Shown here: positions 25,911-41,365 of the stretch, piece after piece
Numbering within the stretch: position 1 is the first letter of the stretch
Layout of the letters: the number at the start of each line of letters is the position of its first letter
Source: Colletes latitarsis
Lineage: Eukaryota; Arthropoda; Insecta; Hymenoptera; Colletidae
DNA length: 64,000 bases
Direction: 5' to 3'
NCBI RefSeq assembly: GCF_051014445.1
Contig: NW_027488366.1
Span: 27,174,001 to 27,238,000 of the forward strand
Program-made: the position numbers and the translations under genes
The notes under the pieces: generated by a model
What the model was told of the DNA's origin: nothing
The model's database searches: none
The model's input: only the letters and a program-made list of their open reading frames with translations

Positions 25911-28900
25911 GGATTAATTGACTGTTTCAGCGTGGTACCACATTACTACGTGATACAATCCAGAAACAGCCCAGGATCTAGCCATGAAGTATGAGAAATA
26001 TGCGAAAGTATGAGGCTCATGAGGGCAAATCCTAGACCTAACCCAAACCCAACATTCGTTATCCTCAAAAATATTGATCGAAACCAGGTTTAATCGACTG
26101 TTTCAGTGTGGTACCACATTACTACGTGATCCAAACCAGAAAAAACACAGGATCCGTTGAACAAGTATGTGAAGAATGCGAAAGTATGAGTCTGATGAGT
26201 GAAAATCCCAGACCTAACCTAGACCTAACTTGCGTTATCCTCTCAAATATTGATCGAAACCAGGTTTAATTGACTGTTTCAGTGTGGTGCCACATTACTA
26301 CGTGATCCAATCCAGTAAAAACCCAGGATCCGTTCAACAAGTATGTGAAGAATGCGAAAGTATGAGTCTGATGTGTGAAAATCCTCGACCTAACCTATAC
26401 CTAACATACGTTATCCTCAAAAATATTGATGGAAACCAGGTTTAATCGACTGTTTCAGTGTGGTACCACATTACTACGTGATCCAAACCAGAAAAAAACC
26501 AGGATCAGTTCAACAAGTATGTGAAAAACGCGAAAGTATGAGCCTGGTGAGGGCGAACCCCAGACCTATCCCAGACCTAAGTTGCGTTATCCTCTAAAAT
26601 ATTGATCGAAACCAGGTTTAATGGACTGTTTCAGTGTGGTACCACTTTACTACGTGATCCAAACCAGAAAAAACCCTCGATCAGGTCAACATGTATGTGA
26701 AGAATGCGAAAGTATGAGTCTGGTGAGTGAAAATCCCAGGCCTAACCTAGACCTAACATGCATTATCCTCAAAAATATTGATCGAAACCAGGTTTAATTG
26801 ATTGTTTCAGTGTGGTCCCACATTACTCTGTGATCCAAACCAGAAAAAACCCAGGATCTGTTCAACAAGTATGTGAAGAATGCGAAAGTATGAGTCTGAT
26901 GAGTGAAAATCCCCGGCCTAACCTAGACCTAACATGCATTATCCTCAAAAATATTGATCGAAACCTGGTTTAATCGACTGTTTCAGTGTGGTACCACACT
27001 ACTACGTGACCCAAACCAGAAAAAACCCAGGATCTGTTCAACAAGTATGTGAAAAACGCGAAAGTATGAGCCTGGTGAGGGCGAACCCCAGACCTATCCC
27101 AGACCTAACTTGCGTTATCCTCTAAAATATTGATCGAAACCAGGTTTAATTGACTGTTTCAGCGTGGTACCACATTACTACGTGATACAATCCAGAAACA
27201 GCCCAGGATCTAGCCATGAAGTATGAGAAATATGCGAAAGTATGAGCCTGATGAGGGCAAATCCTAAACCTAACCTAGGCCTAACATGAATTATTCTCTA
27301 AAATATTGATCGAAACCCGGTTTAATTGATTGGTTCAGCGTGGTCCCACATTACTACGTGATGCAAACCAGAAAAAACCCAGGATCCGATCAGCAAGTAT
27401 GTGAGGAATGCGAAAGTATGAGTCTGATGAGTGAAAATCCCAGGCCTAACCTAGACCTAACATGGTGTAACCTCTAAAATATTGGTCGTATCCAGGTTTA
27501 ATTGACTGCTTCAGTGAGGTACCACTTCTCTACGTGATCCAAAGCAGAAAACCCTCGATCAGGTCAACACGCATGTTAAAACTGCGAAAGTATGAGCCTG
27601 ATGAGGGCAAATCCCAGACCTATCCCAGACCTAACATGCGTTATCCTCAAAAATATTAATCGAAACCAGGTTTAGTCGACTGTTTCAGTGTGGTACCACA
27701 TTGCTACGTGATACAATCCAGAAACAGCCCATGATCTAGCCATGAAGTATGAGAAATATGCGAAAGTGTGAGCCTGATGGGGGCAAATCCCAGACCTAAC
27801 CTAGACCTAACATGCGTTATCCTCTAAAATATTGATCCAAACCAGGTTTAATGGACTGTTTCAGTGTGGTACCACACTACTACGTGATCCAAACCAGAAA
27901 CAAACCAGGATTTGTTCAACAAGTATGTGAAAAACGCGAAAGTATGAGCCTGATGAGGGCAAATCCCAGACCTATCCCAGACCTAACTTACGTTATCCTC
28001 TAAAATATTGAGCGAAACCAGGTTTAATTGACTGTCTCAGTGTTGTACTTCATTACTACGTGCTGCAATCCAGAAAAGGCCCAGGATCTGTTCAACAAGT
28101 ATGTGAAAAACGCGAAAGTATGAGCCTGATGAGGGCAAATCCCAGACCTATCCCAGACCTAACTTGCGTTATCCTCTAAAATATTGATCGAAACCAGATT
28201 TAATTGACTGTTTCAGTGTGGTACCACATTACTGCGTGATCCAATCCAGTAAAAACCCAGGATCCGTTCAACAAGTTTGTGAAGAATGCGAAAGTATGAG
28301 TCTGATGAGTGAAAATCCCAGGCCTAACCTAGACCTAACATGCGTTATCCTCAAAAATATTGATCCAAACCAGGTTTAATCGACTGCTTCAGTGTGGTAC
28401 CACATTACTACGTGATCCAAACCAGAAAAAACCCTCGATCAGGTCAACATGCATGTTAAAACTGCGGAAGCATGAGCCTGATGAGGGCGAACCCCAGACC
28501 TATCCCAGACCTAACTTGCGTTATCCTCTAAAATATTGATCGAAACCAGGTTTAATTGATTGTTTCAGCGTGGTACCACATTACTACGTGATACAATCCA
28601 GAAACAGACCAGGATCTAGCCATGAAGTATGAGTAATATGCGAATGTATGAGCCTGATGAGGGCAAATCCTAGACCTAACCCAAACCTAACATGCGTTAT
28701 CCTCTAAAATATTTATCAGGACCAGGTTTAATTGAATGTTTCAGTGTGGTACCACATTACTACGTGAACCAAACCAGAAAATACCCAGGATCCGTTCAAC
28801 AAGTATGTGAAGAATGCGAAAGTATGAGTCTGATGAGTGAAAATCCCAGGGCTAACCTAGACCTAACATGCGTTATCCTCTAAAATATTTATCCAGACCA

Positions 28901-31900
28901 GGTTTCATTGAATGTTTCAGCGTGGTACCACATTACTACGTGATCCAATCCAGAAATAGCCCAGGATCTAGCCATGAAGTATGAGATATATGCGAAAGAA
29001 TGAGCCTGATGAGAGCAAATCCCAGACCTGTCCCAGACCTAACATGCGTTATCTTCTAAAATGTTGATCGAAACCAGGTTTAATCGACTGTTTCAGTGTG
29101 GTACCACATTACTACGTGATCCAAACCAGAAAAAACCCAGGATCAGTTCAACAATTATATGGAAAACGCGTTCGTATGAGCCTGATGAGGGCGAATCCCA
29201 GACCTATCTCAGACCTAACTTGCGTTATCCTCTAAAATATTGATCCAAACCAGGTTTAATTGACAGCTTCAGTGTGGTACCACATTACTACGAGATCCAA
29301 TCCAGAAATAGCCCAGGATCTAGCCATGAAGTATGAGAAATATGCGAAAGCATGAGCCTGACGAGGGCAAATCCTAGAACTGACCCAGACCTAACATGCG
29401 TTATCCTCTAAAATATTTATCATGACCAGGTTTAATTGATTGTTTCAGTGTGGTCCCACATTACTACGTGATCCAAACCAGAAAAAACCCAGGATCCGTT
29501 CAACAAGTATGTGAAGAATGCGAAAGTATGAGTCTGATGAGTGAAAATCCCAGGCCTAACCTAGACCTAACATGCGTTATCCTCAAAAATATTGATCGAA
29601 ACCTGGTTTAATCGACTGTTTCAGTGTGGTACCACATTACTACGTGACCCAAACCAGAAAAAACTCAGGATCTGTTCAACAAGTATGTGAAAAACGCGAA
29701 AGTATGAGCCTGATGAGGGCGAATCCCAGACCTATCCCAAACCTAACTTGCGTTATCCTCTAAAATATTGATCGAAACCAGGTTTAATCGACTGTTTCAG
29801 TGTGGTCCTAAATTGCTACGTGATCCAAACCAGAAAAAACCCAGTATCAGTTCAACAAGTATGTGAAAAACGCGAAAGTATGAGCCTGATGAGGGCGAAT
29901 CCCAGACCTATCCCAGACCTAACTTGCGTTATCCTCTAAAATATTGATCCAAACCAGGTTTAATTGACAGTTTCAGTGTGGTGCCACGTTACTACGAGAT
30001 CCAAACCAGAAATAGCCCAGGGTCTAGCCATGAAGTATGAGAAATATGCGAAAGCATGAGCCTGATGAGGGCAAATCCTAGACCTAACCTAGGCCTAACA
30101 TGAATTATTCTCTAAAATATTGATCGAAACCAGGTTTAATTGATTGGTTCAGCGTGGTCCCACATTACTACGTGATCCAAACCAGAAAAAACCCAGGATC
30201 CGTTCAACAAGTATGTGAAGAATGCGAAAGTATGAGTCTGATGAGTGAAAATCCCAGGCCTAACCTAGACCTAACATGCGTTATCCTCAAAAATATTGAT
30301 CGAAACCTGGTTTAATCGACTGTTTCAGTGTGGTACCTCATTACTATGTGATCCAAACCAGAAAATAACCCAGGATCTGTTCAACGAGTATGTGGAAAAC
30401 GCGTTAGTATGAGCCTGATGAGGGCGAATCCCAGACCTATCTCAGACCTAACTTGCGTTATCCTCTAAAATATTGATCGAAACCAGGTTTAATTGACTGT
30501 TTCAGCGTGGTACCACATTACTACGTGATCCAATCCAGAAATAGCCCAGGATCTAGGCATGAAGTATGAGAAATATGCGAAAGTATGAGCCTGACGAGGG
30601 CAAATCCTAGACCTAACCCAGACCTACCATGCGTTATCCTCTAAAATATTTATCATGACCAGGTTTAATTGATTGTTTCAGTGTGGTCCCACATTACTAC
30701 GTGATCCAAACCAGAAAAAACCCAGGATCCGTTCAACAAGTATGTGAAGAATGCGAAAGTATGAGTCTGATGAGTGAAAATCCCAGGCCTAACCTAGTCC
30801 TAACATGCGTTATCCTCAAAAATATTGATCGAAACCTGGTTTAATCGACTGTTTCAGTGTGGTACCACATTACTACGTGATCCAAACCAGAAATAGCCCA
30901 GGATCTAGCCATGAAGTATGAGAAATATGCGAAAGTATGAGCCTGATGAGAGCAAATCCCAGACCTAACCTAGACCTAACATGAATTATTCTCTAAAATA
31001 TTGATCGAAACCAGGTTTAATTGACTGTTTCAGTGTGGTACCACATTACTACGTGATCCAAACAAGAAATAGCCCAGGATCTAGCCATGAAGTATGAGAA
31101 ATATGCGAAAGTATGAGCCTGATGAGAGCAAATCCCAGACCTAACCTAGACCTAACATGAATTATTCTCTAAAATATTGATCAAAACCAGGTTTAATTGA
31201 CTGTTTCAGTGTGGTACCACATTACTACGTGATCCAATCCAGAAACTGCCCAGGATCTAGCCATGAAGAATGAGAAATATGCGAAAGTATGACCCTGATG
31301 AAGGCAAATCCCAGGCCTAACCTAGACTTAACATTCGTTGTCCTCTAAAATATTGATGGAAACCAGGTTTAATTGACTGTTTCAGTGTTGTACCACATAA
31401 CTACGTGACCCAAACCAGAAAAAACCCAGGATCTGTTCAACAAGTATGTCAAAAACGCGAAAGTATGAGCCTGCTGAGGGCAAATCCCAGACCTATCCCA
31501 GACCTAACTTGCGTTATCCTCTAAAATATTGAACGAAACCAGGTTCAATTGACTGTTTCAGCGTGGTACCACATTACTACGTGATACAATCCAGAAACAG
31601 CCCAGGATCTAGCCATGAAGTATGAGAAATATGCGAAAGTATGAACCTGATGAGAGCAAATCCCAGACCTAACCTAGACCTAACATGAATTATTCTCTAA
31701 AATACTGATCAAAACCAGGTTTAATTGACTGTTTCAGTGTGGTACCACATTACTACGTGATCCAATCCAGAAACAGCCCAGGATCTAGCCATGAAGTATG
31801 AGAAATATGCGAAAGAATGACCCTGATGAAGGCAAATCCCAGGCCTAACCTAGACCTAACATGCGTTGTCCTCTAAAATATTGATCGAAACCTGGTTTAA

Positions 31901-34900
31901 TCGACTGTTTCAGTGTGGTACCACATTACTACGTCATCCAAACCAGAAAAAACCCAGGATCCGTTCAACAAGTATGTGAAGAATGCGAAAGTATGAGTCT
32001 GATGAGTGAAAATCTCCAGGCCTAACCTAGACCTAACATGCATTATCCTCAAAAATGTTGATCGAAACCTGGTTTAATCGACTGTTTCAGTGTGGTACCA
32101 CATTACTACGTGACCCAAACCAGAAAAAACCCAGGATATGTTCAACAAGTATGTGAAAAACGCGAAAGTATGAGCCTGATGAGGGCAAATCCCAGACCTA
32201 TCCCAGACCTAACTTACGTTATCCTCTAAAATATTGATCCAAACCAGGTTTAATTGACAGTTTCAGTGTGGTACCACATTACTACGAGATCCAAACCAGA
32301 AATAGCCCAGGATCTAGCCATGAAGTATGAGAAATATGCGAAAGTATGAGCCTGACGAGGGCAAATCCTAGAACTGACCCAGACCTAACATGCGTTATCC
32401 TCTAAAATATTTATCATGACCAGGTTTAATTGATTGTTTCAGTGTGGTCCCACATTACTACGTGATCCAAACCAGAAAAAACCCAGGATCCGTTCAACAA
32501 GTATGTGAAGAATGCGAAAGTATGAGTCTGATGAGTGAAAATCCCAGGCCTAACCTAGACCTAACATGCGTTATCCTCTAAAATATCGAACGAAACCAGG
32601 TTCAATTGACTGTTTCAGCGTGGTACCACATTACTACGCGATACAATCCAGAAACAGCCCAGGATCTAGCCATGAAGTATGAGAAGTATGCGAATGTATG
32701 AGCCTGATGAGGGCAAATCCTAGACCTAACCCAAACCTAACATGCGTTATCCTCTAAAATATTTATCAAGACCAGGTTTGATTGAATGTTTCAGTGTGGT
32801 ACCACATTACTACGTGATCCAAACCAGAAAATACCCAGGATCCGTTCAACAAGTATCTGAAGAATGCGAAGGTATGAGTCTGATGAGTGAAAATCCCAGG
32901 GCTAACCTAGACCTAACATGCGTTATCCTCTAAAATATTTATCCAGACCAGGTTTCATTGAATGTTTCAGCGTGGTACCACATAACTACGTGACCCAAAC
33001 CAGAAAAAACCCAGGATCTGTTCAACAAGTATGTCAAAAACGCGAAAGTATGAGCCTGCTGAGGGCAAATCCCAGACCTATCCCAGACCTAACTTGCGTT
33101 GTCCTCTAAAATATTGATGGAAACCAGATTCCATTGACTGTTTCAGTGTGGTACTACATTACTACGTGATGCAATCCAGAAAAAGCCCAAGATCTAGCCA
33201 TCAAGTATGAGAAATACGCGAATGAATGAGCCTGATGAAAGCAAATCCCAGACCTAACCTAGAACTAACATGGATTATTCTCTAAAATAATGATCGAAAC
33301 CAGGTTTAATGGACCGCTTCAGTGTGGTACCACATTGCTACGTGATCCAAACCAGAAAAAACCCAGGATCTCTTCAACAAGGATGTGAAAAACGCGAAAG
33401 TATGAGCCTGATGAGGGCAAATCCTAGACCTAACTCAGACCTAACATGCGTTATCCTCTAAAATAGTGATCGAAACCAGGTTTAATGGACTGTTTCAGTG
33501 TGGTACCACACTACTACGTCATCCAATCCAGAAAAAAGCAAGGATCAGTTCAACAAATATGTGAAAAACGCGAAAGTATGAACCTGATGAGGGCGAATCC
33601 TAGAACTATCCCAGACCTAACTTGCGTTGTCCTCTAAAATATTGATGGAAACCAGGTTTAATTGACTGTTTCAGTGTTGTACTTCATTACTACGTGATGC
33701 AATCCAGAAAAAGGCCTGGATCTAGCCATCAAGTATGAGAACTATGCGAAAGAATGAGCCTGATGAGAGCAAATCCCAGACCTAACCTAGACCTAACATG
33801 AATTATTCTCTAAAATATTGATCGAAACCAGGTTCAATGGACTGTTTCAGTGTGGTACCACATTGCTACGTGATCCAAACCAGAAAAAACCCAGGATCAG
33901 TTCAACAAGTATGTGAAAAACGTGAAAGTATGAGCCTGATGAGGGCGAATCCCAGACCAATCCCAGACCTTACTTGCGTTATCCTCTAAAATATTGATCG
34001 AAACCAGGTTTAATTGATTGTTTCAGTGTGGTCCCACATTACTCTGTGATCCAAACCAGAAAAAACCCAGGATCTGTTCAACAAGTATGTGAAGAATGCG
34101 AAAGTATGAGTCTGATGAGTGAAAATCCCCGGCCTAACCTAGACCTAACATGCATTATCCTCAAAAATATTGATCGAAACCTGGTTTAATCGACTGTTTC
34201 AGTGTGGTACCACACTACTACGTGACCCAAACCAGAAAAAACCCAGGATCTGTTCAACAAGTATGTGAAAAACGCGAAAGTATGAGCCTGGTGAGGGCGA
34301 ACCCCAGACCTATCCCAGACCTAACTTGCGTTATCCTCTAAAATATTGATCGAAACCAGGTTTAATTGACTGTTTCAGCGTGGTACCACATTACTACGTG
34401 ACCCAAACCAGAAAAAACCCAGGATCTGTTCAACAAGTATGTGAAAAACGCGAAAGTATGAGCCTGCTGAGGGCAAATCCCAGACCTATCCCAGACCTAA
34501 CTAGTTATCCTCTAAAATGATTGAACGAACCCAGGTTTAATTGACTGTTTCAGCGTGGTACCACATTACTACGTGATACAATCCAGAAACAGCCCATGAT
34601 CTAGCCATGAAGTATGAGAAATATGCGAAAATATGAGCCTGACAAGGGCAAATCCTAGACCTAACCCAGACCTAACATGCGTTATCCTCTAAACTATTTA
34701 TCATGACCAGGTGTAATTGATTGTTTCAGTGTTGTACCACATTACTACGTGATCCAAACCAGAAAGAACCCAGGATCCGTTCAACAAGTATGTGAAAAAC
34801 GCGAAAGTATGAGTCTGATGAGGTCAAATCCCAGACCTATCCCAGACTTAACTTGCGTTATCCTCTAAAATATTGATCGAAACCAGGTTTAATTGACTGT

Positions 34901-35099
34901 TTCAGCGTGGTACCACATTACTACACGATACAATCCAGAAACAGCCCAGGATCTAGCCATGAAGTATGAGAAATATGCGAATGTATGAGCCTGATGAGGG
35001 CAAATCCTAGACCTAACCCAAACCTAACATGCGTTATCCTGTAAAATATTTATCAAGACCAGGTTTAATTGAATGTTTCAGTGTGGTACCACATTACTA

Positions 35100-35700
35100 C
35101 GTGAACCAAACCAGAAAATACCCTCGATCAGGTCAACATGTATGTTAAAACTGCGAAAGTATGACCCTGATGAGGGCAAATCCCAGTGCTTACCTAGACC
35201 TAACATGCGTTGTCCTCTAAAATATTGCTGGAAACCAGGTTTAATTGACTGTTTCGGTGTTGTACTTCATTACTACGTGATGCAATCCAGAGAAAGCCCA
35301 GGATCTAGCCATCAAGTATGAGAAATATGCGAAAGAATGAGCCTGATGAGAGCAAATCCCAGAACTAACCTAGACATAACATGCGTTATCCTCTAAAATA
35401 TTGATCGGAACCAGGTTTAATGGACTGTTTCAGTGTGGTACCACTTTACTACGTGATCCAAACCAGAAAAAACCCTCGATCAGGTCAACATGTATGTTAA
35501 AACTGCGAAAGTATGACCCTGATGAGGGCAAATCCCAGGGCTTACCTAGACCTAACATGCGTTGTCCTCTAAAATATTGCTGGAAACCAGGTTTAATTGA
35601 CTGTTTCGGTGTTGTACTTCATTACTACGTGATGCAATCCAGAGAAAGCCCAGGATCTAGCCATCAAGTATGAGAAATATGCGGAAGAATGAGCCTGATG
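35100..35700. repeat. Tandem 2-monomer duplication
   Basis: A 352-bp dimer is repeated head to tail, with shared rare features at identical spacing: the AATCCCAG(T/G)GCTTACC junction at 35180 and 35532, a GGTGTTGTACTTC variant and an AATCCAGAGAAAGCCC cassette. It is the shortest higher-order unit noted. Confidence 0.8.
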
Positions 35701-36594
35701 AGAGCAAATCCCAGAACTAACCTAGACATAACATGAATTATTCTCTAAAATATTGATCAAAACCAGGTTTAATTGACTGTTTCAGTGTGGTACCACATTA
35801 CTACGTGATCCAATCCAGAAATAGCCCAGGATCTAGGCATGAAGTATGAGAAATATGCGAAAGTATGAGCCTGACGAGGGCAAATCCTAGACCTAACCCA
35901 GACCTAACATGCGTTATCCTTTAAAATATTTATCATGACCAGGTTTAATTGATTGTTTCAGTGTGGTCCCACATTACTACGTGATACAAACCAGAAAAAA
36001 CCCAGGATCCGTTCAACAAGTATGTGAAGAATGCGAAAGTATGAGTCTGATGAGTGAAAATCCCAGGCCTAACCTAGACCTAACATGCATTATCCTCAAA
36101 AATATTGATCGAAACCAGGTTTAATTGATTGTTTCAGTAGGCCCCACATTACTCTGTGATCCAAACCAGAAAAAACCCAGGATCTGTTCAACAAGTATGT
36201 GAAGAATGCGAAAGTATGAGTCTGATGAGTGAAAATCCCCGGCCTAACCTAGACCTAACATGCATTATCCTCAAAAATATTGATCGAAACCTGGTTTAAT
36301 CGACTGTTTCAGTGTGGTACCACACTACTACGTGACCCAAACCAGAAAAAACCCAGGATCTGTTCAACAAGTATGTGAAAAACGCGAAAGTATGAGCCTG
36401 CTGAGGGCAAATCCTAGACCTAACCCAGACCTAACATGCGTTATCCTCTAAAATATTTATCATGACCAGGTATAATTGATTGTTTCAGTGTGGTCCCACA
36501 TTACTACGTGATCCAAACCAGAAAAAGCCCAGGATCTAGGCATGAAGTATGAGAAATATGCGAAAGTATGAGCCTGACGAGGGCAAATCCTAGA

Positions 36595-37675
36595 CCTAAC
36601 CCAGACCCAACATGCGTTATCCTCTAAAATATTTATCAAGACCAGGTTCAATTGATTGTTTCAGTGTGGTCCCACATTACTGCGTGATCCAAACCAGAAA
36701 AAACCCAGGATCCGTTCAACAAGTATGTGAAGAATGCGAAAGTATGAGTCTGATGAGAGAAAATCCCAGACCTAACCTGGACCTAACATGCGTTATCCTC
36801 AAATATATTGATCGTGACCTGGCTTAATCGACTGTTTCAGAGTGGTACTACATTACTACGTGACCCAAACCAGAAAAAACCCAGGATCTGTTCAACAAGT
36901 ATGTGAAAAACGCGAAAGTATGAGCCTGATGAGGGCAAATCCCAGACCTATCCCAGACCAAACTTGCGTTATCCTCTAAAATATTGATCGAAACCAGGTT
37001 TAATCGACTGTTTCAGTGTGGTACCACATTGCTACGTGATCCAAACCAGAAAAAACCCAGGATCAGTTCAACAAGTATGTGAAAAACGCGGAAGTATGAG
37101 CCTGATGAGGGCGAATCCCAGACCTATCCCAGACCTAACATGCGTTATCCTCTAAAATATTGATCGAAACCAGGATGAATTGACTGTTTCAGCGTGGTAC
37201 CACATTACTACGTGATACAATCCAGAAACAGCCCAGGATCTAGCCATGAAGTATGAGAAATATGCGAAAGTATGAGCCTGATGAGGGCAAATCCTAGACC
37301 TAACCCAAACCTAACATGCGTTATCCCCTAAAATATTGATCGAAACCAGGTTTAATGGACTGCTTCAGTGTGGTACCACTTCACTACGTGATCCAAAGCA
37401 GAAAGAACCCTCGATCAGGCCAACATGTATGTTAAAACTGCGAAAGTATGAGTCTGATGGGTGAAAATCCCCGGCCAAACCTAGACCTAACATGCGTTAT
37501 CCTCAAAAATATTGATCGAAACCAGGTTTAATTGACCGTTTCAGTGTGGTACCACATTACTACGTGATCCAATCCAGAAATAGCCCAGGATCTAGCCATG
37601 AAGTATGAGAAATATGCGAAAGTATGAGCCTGACGAGGTCAAATCCTGGACCTAACCCAGACCTAACTTGCGTTA
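36595..37675. repeat. Duplicated satellite block, partner 6330-7410
   Basis: About six monomers correspond to 6330-7410 at offset 30265, the most distant pair I traced inside the satellite. Shared markers are the CCAGGTTCAATTGATTG form with CATTACTGCG, and the CCTCGATCAGGCCAAC cassette. Divergence is somewhat higher than in nearer pairs. Confidence 0.75.
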
Positions 37676-40600
37676 TCCTCTAAAATATTGATCGAAACCA
37701 GGTTTAATCGACTGTTTCAGTGTGGTACCACATTACTACGTGATCCAAACCAGAAAATTACCCAGGATCAGTTCAACAAGTATGTGAAAAACGCGAAAGT
37801 ATGAGCCTGATGAGGGCGAATCCCACACCTATCCCAGACCTAACATGCGTTATCCTCTAAAATAGTGATCGAAACCAGGTTTAATTGACTGTTTCAGCGT
37901 GGTACCACATTACTACGTGATGCAATCCAGAAAAAGCCCAGGATCTAGCCATCAAGTATGAGAAATATGCGAAAGAATGAGCCTGATGAGAGCTAATCCC
38001 AGACCTAAACCAGACCTAACATGCGTTATCCTCTAAAATATTTATCGAGACCAGGTTTAATTGATTTTTTCAGTGTGGTCCCACATTACTACGTGATCCA
38101 AACCAGAGAAAACCCAGGATCCGTTCAACAAGTGTGTGAAGAATGCGAAAGTATGAGTCTGATGAGTGAAAATCCCAGGCCTAACCTAGACCTAACGTGC
38201 GTTATCCTCAAAAATATTGATCGAAACCTGGTTTAATCGACTGTTTCAGTGTGGTACCACATTACTATGTGATCCAAACCAGAAAATAACCCAGGATCAG
38301 TTCAACAAGTATGTGAAAAACGCGAAAGTATGAGCCTGATGAGGGCGAATCCCACACCTATCCCAGACCTAACATGCGTTTTCCTCTAAAATAGTGATCG
38401 AAACCAGGTTTAATTGACTGTTTCAGCGTGGTACCACATTACTACGTGATACAATCCAGAAATAGCCCAGGATCTAGTCATGAAGTATGAGAAATATGCG
38501 AAAGTATGAGCCTGATGAGGGCAAATCCTAGACCTAACCCAGTCCTAACATGCGTTATCCTCTAAAATATTTTTCAGGACCAGGTTTAATTGAATGTTTC
38601 AGTGTGGTACCACATTACTACGTGAACCAAACCAGAAAAAACCCAGGATCCGTTCAACAAGTATGTGAAGAATGCGAAAGTATGAGCCTGATGAGGGTAA
38701 ATCCCAGAACTATCCGAGACCTAACTTGCGTTATCCAGTAAAATATTGATCGAAACCAGGTTTAATCGACTGTTTCAGTGTGGTACCACATTGCTACGTG
38801 ATCCAAACCAGAAAAAACCCAGGATCAGTTCAACAAGTATGTGAAAAACGCGATAGTATGAGCCTGATGAGGGCGAATCCCAGACCTATCCCAGACCTAA
38901 CATGCGTTATCCTCTAAAATATTGATCGAAACCAGGATGAATTGACTGTTTCAGCGTGGTACCACATTACTACGTGATACAATCCAAAAACAGCCCAGGA
39001 TCTAGCCATGAAGTATGAGAAATATGCGAAAGTATGAGCCTGATGAGAGCAAATCCTAGACCTAACCCAAACCTAACATGCGTTATCCTCTAAAATATTG
39101 ATCGAAACCAGGTTTAATGGACTGCTTCAGTGTGGTACCACTTCACTACGTGATCCAAAGCTGAAAGAACCCTCGATCAGGCCAACATGTATGTTAAAAC
39201 TGCGAAAGTATGAGTCTGATGAGTGAAAATCCCCGGCCAAACCTAGACCTAACATGCGTTATCCTCAAAAATATTGATCGAAACCAGGTTTAATTGACCG
39301 TTTCAGTGTGGTACCACATTACTACGTGATCCAATCCAGAAATAGCCCAGGATCAAGCCATGAAGTATGAGAAATATGCGAAAGTATGAGCCTGACGAGG
39401 TCAAATCCTGGACCTAACCCAGACCTAACATACGTTATCCTCTAAAATATTTATCAAGACCTGGTTTAATCGACTGTTTCATTGTGGTACCACATTACTA
39501 TGTGATCCAAACCAGAAAATAACCCAGGATCTGTTCAACGAGTATGTGAAGTGTGCGAAAGTATGAGTCTGATGAGGGCAAATCCCAGACCTATCCCGGA
39601 CCTAACTTGCGTTATCCTCTAAAATATTGATCGAAACCAGGTTTAATCGACTGTTTCAGTGTGGTACCACATTACTACGTGATCCAAAACAGAAAAAACC
39701 CAGGATCAGTTCAACAAGTATGTGAAAAACGCGAAAGTATGAGCCTGATGAGGGCGAATCCCAGACCTATCCCAGACCTAACTTGCGTTGTCCTCTAAAA
39801 TATTGATGGAAAACAGGATTAATTGTCTGTTTCAGTGTTGTACTTCATTACTACGTGATGCAATCCAGAAAAAGCCCAGGATCTAGCCATCAAGTATGAG
39901 AAATATGCGAAAGATTGAGCCTGATGAGAGCAAATCCCAGACCTAACCTAGACCTAACATGAATTATTCTCTAAAATATTGTTCGAAACCAGGTTTTATG
40001 GACTGTTTCAGTGTGGTACCACATTACTACGTGATCCAAACAAGAAAAAACCCAGGATCTGTTCAACAAGTATGTGAAAAATGCGAAAGTATGACCCTGA
40101 TGAGGGCAAATCCCAGACCTATCCCAGACATAAATTGCGTTGTCCTCTAAAATATTGATGGAAACCAGATTCCATTGACTGTTTCAGTGTGGTACTACAT
40201 TACTACGTGATGCAATCCAGAAAAAGCCCAAGATCTAGCCATCAAGTATGAGAAATATGCGAAAGAATGAGCCTGATGAGAGCAAATCCCAGACCTAACC
40301 TAGAACTAACATGGATTATTCTCTAAAATATTGATCGAAACCAGGGTTAATGGACTGCTTCAGTGCGGTACCACATTACTACGTGATCCAAACCAGAAAA
40401 AACCCAGGATCTGTTCAACAAGTATGTGAAAAACGCGAAAGTATGAGCCTGAAGAGGGCAAATCCCAGACCTATACCAGACATAACTTGCGTTATCCTCT
40501 AAAATATTGATCGAAACCAGGTTTAATTGACTGTTTCAGTGTGGTACCACATTACTACGTGATCCAATCGAGAAATAGCCCAGGATCTATCCATGAAGTA

Positions 40601-41365
40601 TGAGAAATATGTGAAAGTATGAGCCTGATGAGGGCAAATCCTAGACCTAACCCAGACCTAACATGCTTTATCCTCAAAAATATTTATCAAGCCCAGGTTT
40701 AATTTAATGTTTCAGTGTGGTGCCACATTACTACGTGATCCAAACCAGAAAAAACCCAGGATCTGTTCAACAAGTATGTGAAGAATGCGAAAGTACCAGT
40801 CTGATGAATGAAAATTCCTGGCCTAACCTAGTCCTAAAGTTCGTCATCCTCTAAAATATTGATCGTAACCAGGATTAATTGACTGTTTCAGCGTGGTACC
40901 ACATTACTACGTGATACAATCCAGAAACAGCCCAGGATCTAGCCATGAAGTATGAGAAGTATGCGAAAGTATGAGCCTGATGAGGGCAAATCCTAGACCT
41001 AACGCAAACCTAACATTCGTTATCCTATAAAATATTGATCCAAACCAGGTTTAATGGACTGCTACAGTGTGGTACCACTTCACTATGTGATCCAAAGCAG
41101 AAGAAACCCTCGATCAGGCCAACATGTAAGTTAAAACTGCGAAAGTATGAGTCTGATGAGTGAAAATCCCCGGCCTAACCTAGACCTAACATGCGTTATC
41201 CTCAAAAATATTGATCGAAACCAGGTTTAATCGACTGTTTCAGTGTGGTACCACACTACTACGTGACCCAAACCGGAAAAAACCCAGGATCTGTTCAACA
41301 AGTATGTGAAAAACGCGAAAGTATGAGTTTGATGAGTGAAAATCCCCGGCCAAACCCAGACCTAA

